Assembly: GCF_001113365.1 (NCBI RefSeq)
Contig: NZ_CKYA01000010.1
Location: 1 to 64,000, forward strand
DNA: 64,000 bases
Direction: 5' to 3'
Origin: Streptococcus pneumoniae
Lineage (GTDB): Bacteria > Bacillota > Bacilli > Lactobacillales > Streptococcaceae
Numbering within the stretch: position 1 is the stretch's first letter; each line of letters begins with the position of its first letter. This document shows positions 15,194 through 24,500 of this stretch, piece after piece. A program made the translations under genes and the position numbers. The notes beneath the pieces were generated by a model. The model worked only from the letters and a program-made list of their open reading frames with translations, made no database searches and was not told the origin of the DNA.

Positions 15194-18100
15194 TTATTCA
15201 TCTTCTTTTTTCTTTGTTGCAAATACGCCTACTCCTAATAATAGAGCTGCGATTGCTGGTAGAACTGTTCCAGATATTGATGTACCTGTATTTGGAAGTT
15301 CTTTTTGACTGTTTCGTTTTGAAACGTTCGCTGCTAATTTAGCATCTGTTGCATCTTCTGAAGTTTCTCCGTTTGATGCATTTGTTGCATTGTTAGCTGC
15401 TTGATCATCAGTTGCTACTGAAGCTTGGTTTAACTTGAATTCTTCTAAACGTTTCACCATTGCATCTACTTCTGCTTGACTTGCGTCTGCATTAGCAAAT
15501 ACTTTCTTAGCGTCTGCTAATAAGTCATTCGCTTCTTTTGCTTTTTCTGCATCAAGCTTAGCTGATTCTTTAATGATCAATTCATCTAATTGATGGATAG
15601 CACCTTCTAACTTAGCTTTATCTGCTTTTGCGGCAGTGTTAGTAGCTCCGTTATTACCTCCACCATTTGATGGTACATATGGACGTTGTTTGAATGCGTC
15701 ATCTCTTGGAATAGCTAATACTTGACCTTCTTTTGTAACGATCGTTACATTTCCGGCTTTATCAATATTAACAGCTACTTCTTTCTTACCATCTTTTTCG
15801 ACTGTTGCTGTTGCATTACCATCTTCATCAATAGTAATTTTCACGTTAGGATCTTTTTTAGATGTGTAAACTGTGTTTCCTTTATCATCTGTAGATTTAA
15901 TGTAAGCATCTAAATCGAATTCTGGAACGTTTGTGATAGCACCTAGAACTTTGAATTGGAATTTCGCTTTTTCTTCTAGAGTAATAGCCGCAAGATTTGT
16001 TACCTCTACTTTACTCAAGTCGATATCAAGATTATCCCCACCGTGTTTAGATTTAGAAACAGTTTCTTTATCTTTCACTAGTTGTTCTTTAGAAATTGTT
16101 GCTGTAGAACCGTCTGGTAATGTTACTGTTGCGTTTCCTTGGTTGTCTACTACTACAGTTGCTCCTGGGTTGACTGCTTCAATTGCTTTCTTAACAGCTT
16201 CTTTTGCGTCTTTTGTTAAGTTTTCTTTAGCTCCAACTAATGTACGAGTAACTGGTGTTTTCACTTTAGCATTTGTTGCTTCGTCAGCAAGATTGGTAGC
16301 AGGGATTACTAAGTCTGTTGATGGGATGTTAAGAACTGTTCCGTCAGCTTTCGTTACTGTTGCGTTTCCTTTGTCGTCTACCACTACAGTTGAACCTGAG
16401 TTGACTGCTTCAACAGCTTTCTTAACAGCAGCTTTCTCTTCTGGAGTTAAGCTTTCTTTATCTGCTACTACAGTCTTAGCTGCTGGTGTGTTTGCATCAT
16501 TTCCACCATTATCTTTCTTAGCATCGTCTTGGACTTTAACTAAATCTGTTGATGGGATAACTGATACATTACCGTCTTTAACTACTGCTGCTTTTCCTTT
16601 GTCATCTACTACAACTTCAGCACCTGGATTTGCTGCTTTAACTTTGTCTTCGATTGCTTTCTTCTCAGCGTCAGTTAATTTCTCAAGGTTCGCTACTTTT
16701 GTTTTTGCTGCTGGTGTAACTGCGTTATCTTTAGCTCCATTAGGTTGTGTAACTTCATCAGTAGAAACTTCAGTGATGTTACCATTCTCAGGATTTACAG
16801 TATAAACTGTAGTAGTTTTAACTACGTTATCACCTTGTTTTTTATAAGTAACTTTGTCTTTTGCAGCTACTTTAACAACAGTGTTAGTCGCTGGAGTAAT
16901 AACAGGTTCTTGTGGATGTTCTTCTACTGCTCCTGTATTTTCATTTACAGTATATGTTGTTGTTGTAACCTTGCTACCTTTTTGACCAGGAGTTGTGATA
17001 TTTTCTGAATCTTTTTCTCTTGAATCATCTTTTTCATAAACAACTTTTGGTTCAATATCTTCAGTAACTACTTTGTCTTTAGCACCATTAGGTTGTGTAA
17101 CTTCATCAGTAGAAACTTCAGTAATGTTACCATTCTCAGGATTTACAGTATAAACTGTAGTAGTTTTAACTACATTATCACCTTGTTTTTTATAAGTAAC
17201 TTTATCTTTTGCAGCTACTTTAACAACAGTATTAGTCGCTGGAGTAATAACAGGTTCTTGTGGATGTTCTTCTACTGCTCCTGTATTTTCATTTACAGTA
17301 TATGTTGTTGTTGTAACCTTGCTACCTTTTTGACCAGGAGTTGTGATATTTTCTGAATCTTTTTCTCTTGAATCATCTTTTTCATAAACAACTTTTGGTT
17401 CAATTTCTTCAGTAACCACTTTGTCTTTAACACCATTAGGTTGTGTAACTTCATCAGTAGAAACTTCAGTGATGTTACCATTCTCAGAATTTACAGTATA
17501 AACTGTAGTAGTTTTAACAACGTTATCACCTTGTTTTTTATAAGTAACTTTATCTTTTGCAGCTACTTTAACAACAGTGTTAGTCGCTGGAGTAATAACA
17601 GGTTCTTGTGGATGTTCTTCTACTGCTCCTGTATTTTCATTTACAGTATATGTTGTTGTTGTAACCTTGCTACCTTTTTGACCAGGAGTTGTGATATTTT
17701 CTGAATCTTTTTCTCTTGAATCATCTTTTTCATAAACAACTTTTGGTTCAATTTCTTCAGTAACTACTTTGTCTTTAGCACCATTAGGTTGTGTAACTTC
17801 ATCAGTAGAAACTTCAGTGATGTTACCATTCTCAGGATTTACAGTATAAACTGTAGTAGTTTTAACTACATTATCACCTTGTTTTTTATAAGTAACTTTT
17901 GGTTTTGTACCAACTTCATAGACATTCTGAGTCATTGGTGTAGATGTTTCTGAAGTACTCGGATCTGAAAGATTTCCAGTCGTCTCATTAACAGTGTATG
18001 TTGTAGTTATTGTACGTAAACCATCTTGACCTTGAGTTATCAGATTGCTATAACCGCGATCTTTTTCTTCATTACCAACATATTTATTAGTTACTAGAAT

Positions 18101-20413
18101 AGGTTCTGTGGTAACTTTCTTATTGCCTACTTTAATCACTTTTGGTTGCATTTCAGTTGTAACTCTTTCAGACTCAACAGGATCTGTTAATTCACCTGTA
18201 TACGGAGCTACAGTATAAGTAGTTGTGATAGTTTTCACACCTTTTTGACCAGCCACTTCTTGTCTAGACTCAAAAGGAATTGTCCCATCAGCACGATAAA
18301 TTGTCGCTATAGGTATTCCTTCAGTTCTTGTCGTAGTATTATTCACTGGTTGCCATAATGGTTGTAAAGTAATCGTTTCACCTGGTTGAACAGCATCGCG
18401 CGTCAATAGGTTTGTTCCATCTTTTGACCACCCTAGGAATTTATGATTTTGTTTTGGTTGACTCGGTCTTGATAATGTTGGTAATTCGGTATCACTTGGA
18501 GCCACCTTAACTGGAGTAAAGTTCTCATCTTGGAATGTCAAAGTTGCATTTGATACTTCACGCACCCACGTTCCAGCAGTTGCAGTTGAGTTACCAGCGT
18601 ATGCATCCGCCCAATCTGAAACCGTATACAAGTGTTCTTTATCCTCAACCTTGTGCCATTTATCGGTGTATTGGTTGCCGTAGGAGTGAGTTGTCGGTAT
18701 CGTTCTAATCCCATCAGCTTTAAATTTATCTCCGAGTTTAAGTTCTTTAAGTTTGCCTGTACCACCGAACATAGATTCCATTCTTGTTACTTTACTTGTG
18801 TCAAAATTCCTCACATCTAAGTTAGTTAAGTTAGACATACCACCGAACATAGAACCCATATTTGTTACTTTACTTGTGTCAAAATGTGTCACATCTAAGT
18901 TAGTTAATTTAGACATACCATTGAACATAGCACCCATATTTGTTACTTTACTTGTGTCAAAATGCGTCACATCTAAGTTAGTTAAGTTACGCATATTATA
19001 GAACATAGCACCCATATTCTCTACTTTACTTGTGTCAAAATGCGTCACATCTAAGTTAGTTAAGTTAGACATACCAGCGAACATAAAACCCATATGCGTT
19101 ACTTTACTTGTGTCAAAATGCGTCACATCTAAGTTAGTTAAGTTAGACAAACCATAGAACATAGAACCCATATTTGTTGCATTACTTGTGTCAAAATGCG
19201 TCACATCTAAGTTAGTTAAGTTAGACAAACCATAGAATATATAACTCATATTCCTTACTTTACTTGTGTCAAAATGCATAGTATCAAAAGTTAACGGATT
19301 GAATTTTTTATCTGTGTATTTAATATTATCATAACTATATCTAGAAAATATAAACCTACTATTTTCAGGCACATAAACCTTACCCGCAAAACCAACATGC
19401 TTAATTTGTTCACCATAATTATCTTTCCAAGTAGATTCACCAGTATTATTCGTATTCGTCAACGTATCCTTACCAACTTCTGGCTTAAACAATAGATACC
19501 CGTTTTCATATAATTCCCAAGGCACACCGTCTTCACCATGAGCAATCACGTTACCTTCTGGTTGAGGTGTTGAAGGTGTTGATCCAGGCGTTCCTTCGCC
19601 CATTCTGAAACCAGTCCCTTTTACCATCTTTTTACCATTACGGCTGTCTTGGTTTTTCTTTGGTTTTACAGTTTCTTCCGCTTTCATTGATTTTAAGATA
19701 AAAGTTAGTGATTTAATTTCTTTAACTTTTGCGTCTACTTCTTTTTGAGTAGCTGTTTTTGAAGCTTGTAAGTCTTTTACTTCCTCGATTAATTTTTCAG
19801 CTTGTTCAATTTGTGATTTATGTTTTTCGTTTGCACGAATACGATTCACTTCTGATTGTAACGCACTCACTTTTTCTTGTAATCCAGTCGTTTGTACTTT
19901 TGATTCTACATTATCTTTCAAACCAGTCAATACACCTTCTGTCGCAGCTTTTGGTTCAGTAGCAGCTTTTGGTTCAATATTATCTTTCAAGCCAGTCGAT
20001 ACACCTTCAGTCACAGCTTTTGGTTCAGTAGCAGCTTTTGGTTCAATAGTATCTTTCAAGCCAGTCGGTAAACCTTCAGTGTCAGCTTTTGGTTCAATAG
20101 CTGCTTTTGGTTCAATAGTATCTTTCAAGCCAGTCGGTAAACCTTCAGTGTCAGCTTTTGGTTCAATAGCTGCTTTTGGTTCAATATTATCTTTCAAGCC
20201 AGTAGATAAACCTTCAGCCAGTTCCGTAACGCCATCATTTACCTTTTCAGTATTAGCCCTAGCAGATGATACTGGTAAAGTATCTGCCTTAACCGCACCA
20301 TTTGCAAAAAACATTAATGCTGCAACTGCAACACTTGCAGCACCAAAATGGCACTTACGAATAGAATAACGGAATACCTTTTCTCCGTTCTCTTCACGAT
20401 ATGATTTTCTCAT
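15194..20413 (-). CDS. LPXTG cell-wall surface protein with DUF285 and G5-like repeats
   Basis: 1739 aa, cell-wall anchored. Order of parts: a YSIRK-type signal (FRYSIRKCHFGAASVAVAAL, cleavage after about residue 43); 23-aa EPKA repeats (about 60-160); a helical segment; DUF285/BspA-like 26-aa repeats with NLTNLDVTHFDTSKV (about 365-550); an InlB-type B-repeat (about 625-690); G5-like YTV modules with three near-identical 116-aa copies (about 830-1225); VVVDDKGNATV modules (about 1230-1460); a helical FIVAR-like segment; and LPNTG (about 1708) with a hydrophobic helix and KKKEDE tail. The likely role is an adhesin or aggregation factor aiding mating contact, or cargo of use to the host. The repeats suggest copy-number variation. 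Confidence 0.92.
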   Translation of the reverse strand: MRKSYREENGEKVFRYSIRKCHFGAASVAVAALMFFANGAVKADTLPVSSARANTEKVNDGVTELAEGLSTGLKDNIEPKAAIEPKADTEGLPTGLKDTIEPKAAIEPKADTEGLPTGLKDTIEPKAATEPKAVTEGVSTGLKDNIEPKAATEPKAATEGVLTGLKDNVESKVQTTGLQEKVSALQSEVNRIRANEKHKSQIEQAEKLIEEVKDLQASKTATQKEVDAKVKEIKSLTFILKSMKAEETVKPKKNQDSRNGKKMVKGTGFRMGEGTPGSTPSTPQPEGNVIAHGEDGVPWELYENGYLLFKPEVGKDTLTNTNNTGESTWKDNYGEQIKHVGFAGKVYVPENSRFIFSRYSYDNIKYTDKKFNPLTFDTMHFDTSKVRNMSYIFYGLSNLTNLDVTHFDTSNATNMGSMFYGLSNLTNLDVTHFDTSKVTHMGFMFAGMSNLTNLDVTHFDTSKVENMGAMFYNMRNLTNLDVTHFDTSKVTNMGAMFNGMSKLTNLDVTHFDTSKVTNMGSMFGGMSNLTNLDVRNFDTSKVTRMESMFGGTGKLKELKLGDKFKADGIRTIPTTHSYGNQYTDKWHKVEDKEHLYTVSDWADAYAGNSTATAGTWVREVSNATLTFQDENFTPVKVAPSDTELPTLSRPSQPKQNHKFLGWSKDGTNLLTRDAVQPGETITLQPLWQPVNNTTTRTEGIPIATIYRADGTIPFESRQEVAGQKGVKTITTTYTVAPYTGELTDPVESERVTTEMQPKVIKVGNKKVTTEPILVTNKYVGNEEKDRGYSNLITQGQDGLRTITTTYTVNETTGNLSDPSTSETSTPMTQNVYEVGTKPKVTYKKQGDNVVKTTTVYTVNPENGNITEVSTDEVTQPNGAKDKVVTEEIEPKVVYEKDDSREKDSENITTPGQKGSKVTTTTYTVNENTGAVEEHPQEPVITPATNTVVKVAAKDKVTYKKQGDNVVKTTTVYTVNSENGNITEVSTDEVTQPNGVKDKVVTEEIEPKVVYEKDDSREKDSENITTPGQKGSKVTTTTYTVNENTGAVEEHPQEPVITPATNTVVKVAAKDKVTYKKQGDNVVKTTTVYTVNPENGNITEVSTDEVTQPNGAKDKVVTEDIEPKVVYEKDDSREKDSENITTPGQKGSKVTTTTYTVNENTGAVEEHPQEPVITPATNTVVKVAAKDKVTYKKQGDNVVKTTTVYTVNPENGNITEVSTDEVTQPNGAKDNAVTPAAKTKVANLEKLTDAEKKAIEDKVKAANPGAEVVVDDKGKAAVVKDGNVSVIPSTDLVKVQDDAKKDNGGNDANTPAAKTVVADKESLTPEEKAAVKKAVEAVNSGSTVVVDDKGNATVTKADGTVLNIPSTDLVIPATNLADEATNAKVKTPVTRTLVGAKENLTKDAKEAVKKAIEAVNPGATVVVDNQGNATVTLPDGSTATISKEQLVKDKETVSKSKHGGDNLDIDLSKVEVTNLAAITLEEKAKFQFKVLGAITNVPEFDLDAYIKSTDDKGNTVYTSKKDPNVKITIDEDGNATATVEKDGKKEVAVNIDKAGNVTIVTKEGQVLAIPRDDAFKQRPYVPSNGGGNNGATNTAAKADKAKLEGAIHQLDELIIKESAKLDAEKAKEANDLLADAKKVFANADASQAEVDAMVKRLEEFKLNQASVATDDQAANNATNASNGETSEDATDAKLAANVSKRNSQKELPNTGTSISGTVLPAIAALLLGVGVFATKKKEDE
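16736..17920 (-). repeat. 348-bp tandem repeats in the surface-protein gene
   Basis: Three complete and one partial copy with a period of 348 bp, nearly identical at DNA level; corresponding bases recur at 16745, 17093, 17441 and 17789. Each unit encodes two G5-like YTV modules (116 aa). The low divergence points to recent duplication or gene conversion. Confidence 0.92.
18780..19310 (-). repeat. 78-bp DUF285 repeats in the surface-protein gene
   Basis: Six full copies plus one degenerate copy of a 26-aa unit (LTNLDVTHFDTSKVTNMGSM) spaced exactly 78 bp, for example at 18812 and 18890. They form a BspA/DUF285 solenoid. Confidence 0.9.
19936..20230 (-). repeat. 69-bp EPKA repeats near the N-terminus
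   Basis: About four copies of a 23-aa unit of the form EGLPTGLKDTIEPKA plus a second EPKA block, 69 bp each. They lie just after the signal peptide and look like a variable-length spacer. Confidence 0.85.
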
Positions 20414-20874
20414 TTAATCGCCTCTCTTTTATTTTTATTTTAGAGCACTAAAAAATACCCCCCCCTTAAATATTTTAGGAATTTAAGGAAAAGGATATGA
20501 TTTTTAATTTTTGGTACCACACTTGTTTTAAAAACATAGTCCACCTTCTATTTTACACTATTCTTGTAAAAAAACAATATATATGCTTACGCTATTTTTT
20601 CTAATTTAATTGCTCTGATAATTTTGTTGCCAAATTTGATTCATCTCGTTGAGTTTCTATGACTACACAATCTCTTGTTAAAAAAATTTTCTTTGTATTT
20701 TCTTTGTGAATATAACATCTTTTCTACACATAATATGCATTTAACTTATGCACTGTATTTCCCTACTTTTACCCATACTCATTTTGTATCCCTTATGAAG
20801 TATTTCTCTTTTTCAGAACTAGAAAAAACTATAATCGAAAATAAAAAATGCAGCCCCTAGGCTGCACCGTTCAT
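20414..20874. promoter_or_regulatory. Leader of the surface-protein gene: promoter and G8 tract; remainder blank
   Basis: On the minus strand a plausible promoter (TTGTTT, 16-bp spacer, TAAAAT) lies near 20550-20578, and the leader to the ATG at 20413 contains a run of eight G (20458-20465), about 45 nt before the start. The ribosome site is AGAGAGG. The remaining AT-rich 250 bp (about 20590-20840) holds no gene I can support. Confidence 0.55.
20841..20866 (-). terminator. Terminator at the end of the transfer operon
   Basis: GCAGCC-TAGG-GGCTGC stem followed on the minus strand by ATTTTTTATTTT, 10 bp past the stop of the SSB-like gene. It ends the long leftward transcript before the surface-protein promoter. 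Confidence 0.85.
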
Positions 20875-21537
20875 TTAAAGTTCCGTTGATTTAGAAACAT
20901 GAAGTTTATTCTTTGATTTTTCTTTCTCTTGTTTTTTGTATTTATTGATAGCTCCTAATACAGATGTTTTATTTTCTGAGTGCTTTTGTGACTGCTCCCT
21001 TGCTTTTAAGAGCTTAGAAGCAAGAACTCGTACATTACTATGAATCTTATCTCGGTCGTCAATAGATGTACGAATTTTCCCAAAAATCTTGACAAAATCA
21101 CCTTGATTAAAATTTTTGGGGATTTCTCCTTTATCTCCATAAGCCGAACAGTTAGTGTAGAGTTTGTTCCCCTCATCGTCCTTTGATACAACTGAAAAAT
21201 TAACAGCTGTAAATACTTCTCTTCCTCTTGTTTTTCTCTCAACCACTTCAACTTCTCCAACGATATTACCAACTAGATTGACAAGGTTGTTTTCTTCTTT
21301 TTGCTGACTGTCTAATTGTTGGCTCAATTCTCCATTTTCACGTAACTCTTCAATCATCTCATCAAAGGTATCATTTAACAACATCATTGAGTCATTATTT
21401 TGATAGTTATCATACAGCTTATCAAGAGCTGACTGGTCATCAATTCCTTTTTCAAAGCTGATAAATGCTTTAGTAAACTCTTTATAGTTGTCTGTTGCCA
21501 TTTGTTCTAGTTGTGCTTTCATATCTTTATAATCCAT
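20875..21537 (-). CDS. SSB-like OB-fold protein of the ICE
   Basis: About 220 aa. A helical acidic N-terminal part (about 1-90) precedes an OB-fold region (VNLVGNIVGEVEVVERKTRG, then FTAVNFSVVSK, CSAYGDKG, FVKIFGKIRTS) that reads like single-strand binding proteins. The tail is lysine-rich and has SVLGAINKYKKQ, which recalls [13 protein letters not shown] at the end of the helicase-methylase encoded just upstream. I set the start at the ATG preceded by GGAGG (21537); an earlier ATG at 21573 overlaps the upstream stop without a ribosome site. It probably protects transferred single strands. Confidence 0.7.
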   Translation of the reverse strand: MDYKDMKAQLEQMATDNYKEFTKAFISFEKGIDDQSALDKLYDNYQNNDSMMLLNDTFDEMIEELRENGELSQQLDSQQKEENNLVNLVGNIVGEVEVVERKTRGREVFTAVNFSVVSKDDEGNKLYTNCSAYGDKGEIPKNFNQGDFVKIFGKIRTSIDDRDKIHSNVRVLASKLLKAREQSQKHSENKTSVLGAINKYKKQEKEKSKNKLHVSKSTEL

Positions 21538-21562
21538 TTTTCTATCCTCCATTTGTATCTTT

Positions 21563-24500
21563 TTATCGTTCATCTAATACATTTATTTTTTCATCATTAC
21601 TAGTTACTTTATCCTGTGATTGGTAATTTTTTATCTGACCTAGTATAGATACTTTCTCTTCATTTTCATGCAGATTATCCTCCACATCATAAGTGGATTC
21701 AAAAGCATCACTATCCCTAAAGTCATCATCATAGCGATCTGCAATTCCATCATTATCCATATCTTTTGAGAGTGGATCATAAATGTTCCCCTCATCATCT
21801 CTTTCAAGTCCTGTTGCTGCTTTCAGTTCGTCATCATTAATCGATACGAACTCAGAAAAATCACCGTATTCAATTTCCATTTTCATAGCCTCAAGAGCTT
21901 GCTCTACTGTGCCATTTTCTTCCATGTATTGATAATGACTGATTGGTGTCTCATCTACGTACTGTGTCGCTGTGTAGTCCTCTAGGTTTAATTCAAATAA
22001 AATTCCGTGCTCTTCATCATTAGAGCTTGTGTAGGCGATATCTACATGTTTTAAATTGGGATAAAGCTCATTAAAACTGTCATAACTAAAGTTCTCTGCA
22101 TACTCTCTATTATAAAAGTCAATAATTGCTCGTTTAAGATCTTCTAACAATGGATTAGGATTTTCTTTTTCTTCCAATTCACCCATATCTAGGAGTTGAT
22201 TAAGCTCTGCGAGCCTTAATACCTTCGTTTTTAGCTCCTCTTCTTTTTCAAATGGCTTTTCTAATTCCGCTTTAGCACGTTGAAATTGATTTTTGGTATT
22301 GCTGAGTTTATCTTCCAATCTTTCAAGTTTTTCAGGAATCTTATCTATGACATGATCTAATCTTATTAAATTACCTTCAGCACTACTTCCCAACTCTCCA
22401 GAGTGCTTTGCATGACCATTTAAACTAAATTGATATTCGTTGCTAAATACATCAAAATGAACTTCTAAGTCTAAATTTCGATATTGTCCTATTATTGGGG
22501 AGTCATTTACTTTTAAATTTTTAATAGACTCCAGCAACCTTTCCCCAGCAATTTTTTTGTCCTTTATTCTCTCACCATGAATCGTTAATGATGTAAACTT
22601 ATTATCACCAACTCCTTGAGGTTCAATAGTATTCAAATCCTCTTTCATATCTTGAATCAATTCTTTAGTGCGTCTGATTTCCTCTGGATAATATGTTGTC
22701 ACTTTATCTTCTAATCGATAACGGTTAGATTTATAGTTAGCCTCTAACATTTTTAGTTTTGTAACTTCATTATCCAAATCCATTTTCTCCTTGATTTTAG
22801 GGTCTCCTGTTGCGAGAGCTTTAATTTCTGCGTAATTCAAACTACTCTGATCTACATCTTCTGCAACACGAACTGGGGTCTTACTAGTCATGATTTGTGA
22901 GATAAACTTTTGCTTATTCTCGATTGTTTGCCATAGATAGGCATCGAATGTATTTTCTGTGATATAGCGATAGATATGAACTTCTTTATTTTCATTACCT
23001 TGCCTGATAATTCTACCCGCGCGTTGCTCCAAATCAGCTGGTCGCCAAGGAACATCTAAGTCATGCATGGCAATTAATTTCTTTTGAACATTTGTTCCTG
23101 CCCCCATTTTTTGAGTCGAACCCATCAAAATACGGATTTCTCCTTTTCGAACTTTTGCAAATAACTCCTCCTTTTGCTTGTCTGAATTTGCCTCATGTAT
23201 AAACGCAATCTCTTCTTTAGGTATTCCCAATTTGACAAGCTTATCTCGAATATCATCATAAATATTAAAACTTCCATCTCCTTTCGGTGTAGACATATCA
23301 GAAAATAATAGTTGTGTAGATTGGGTTTCTTTTGTCTTTTCCCAAATCGCAAACACATTTTTCACGCATACATTCACTTTTGAATTGTCATCATCAGGTA
23401 GTAAAGGATTAATCAACCGTTGATCAAGGGCAAGCTTTTTCCCATCATTGGTAATTCGTAACATATTATCTTCTTCTGGCTCTACCAATTTGTTACGAAC
23501 CCTCTCTGCTCTTTCAGACAAGCCTTGTAGGATTTGTTTTTGTTCTTCACTAGGAGTTGTCTTTATAACGTCAAAGTGCGCTTCAGGTACAGGTAGTTTT
23601 AACATATCCGCTGTTTGAATATCTGATACTTCCTTAAAAAGACTCATCAATTCAGGCAAGTTATAAAATTTAGAAAAGCGTGTTTTTACTCGATAACCAG
23701 TCCCTTCAGGAGATAATTCAAAAGCAGATTGAGTTTCACCGAAAGTCGAAGCCCAAGAATCAAAATGTTCCAAGCCATTCTTCTTCAATTCATCATACTG
23801 AAGATAGCGTTGCATTGTATACAATTCTGTCATTGAGTTTGAAATCGGTGTTCCAGTCGCAAATACTATCCCTTTACCATTCGTCATTTCATCCATATAC
23901 CGACACTTCATAAACATATCAGATGACTTAAAAGCTTCAGACTGTCCAATTCCTGCCACATTTCTCATTTTTGTATATAGATATAGATTTTTATAATTAT
24001 GAGCTTCATCCACAATCAACTTATCCACTCCTAATTCTTCAAACGTGACAACATCATCTTTTTTGAAATCGTCATTCAACTTTTTTAACTTAAGCTCTAA
24101 TTTCTTCTTTGTCTTTTGAAGTTCCTTGACTGTAAAATGTTGACTGCTATCGTACTTGTATTCTTTTATGTAATCTATAATATTATCAATCTGATCTTGA
24201 ATATGCTTTTCTTGATATTCCTTTGACATTGGAATTTTTTCAAACTGACTATGCCCAATAATTACTGCATCGTACTCGCCTGTCGCAATCTTTCCGATAA
24301 ATCGTTTCCGATTTTTAGGCTCGAAATCCTTTTTATCTGCTACCATGATGGTGGCAGAAGGATAAAGCTGCATGAACTCTCTCCCAATCTGTCCAGTTAA
24401 ATGATTAGGAACGACAAATAAGGTTTTGCTACACATACCAAGCCTCTTAGACTCCATAGCACTCGCGACCATTTCAAAGGTTTTACCTGCTCCCACAACA

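Noticed and set aside
16745..17704. Three similar 87-codon open frames on the plus strand
   Set aside because: They are antisense shadows of the 348-bp repeats in the LPXTG gene, rich in Cys, Phe and Ser, with no ribosome site.
18780..19310. Regularly spaced repeats as a CRISPR array
   Set aside because: The 78-bp period is fully coding, with no unique spacers; it is a DUF285 protein repeat.
21006..21272. 88-codon ORF inside the SSB-like gene
   Set aside because: Out-of-frame shadow with no ribosome site.
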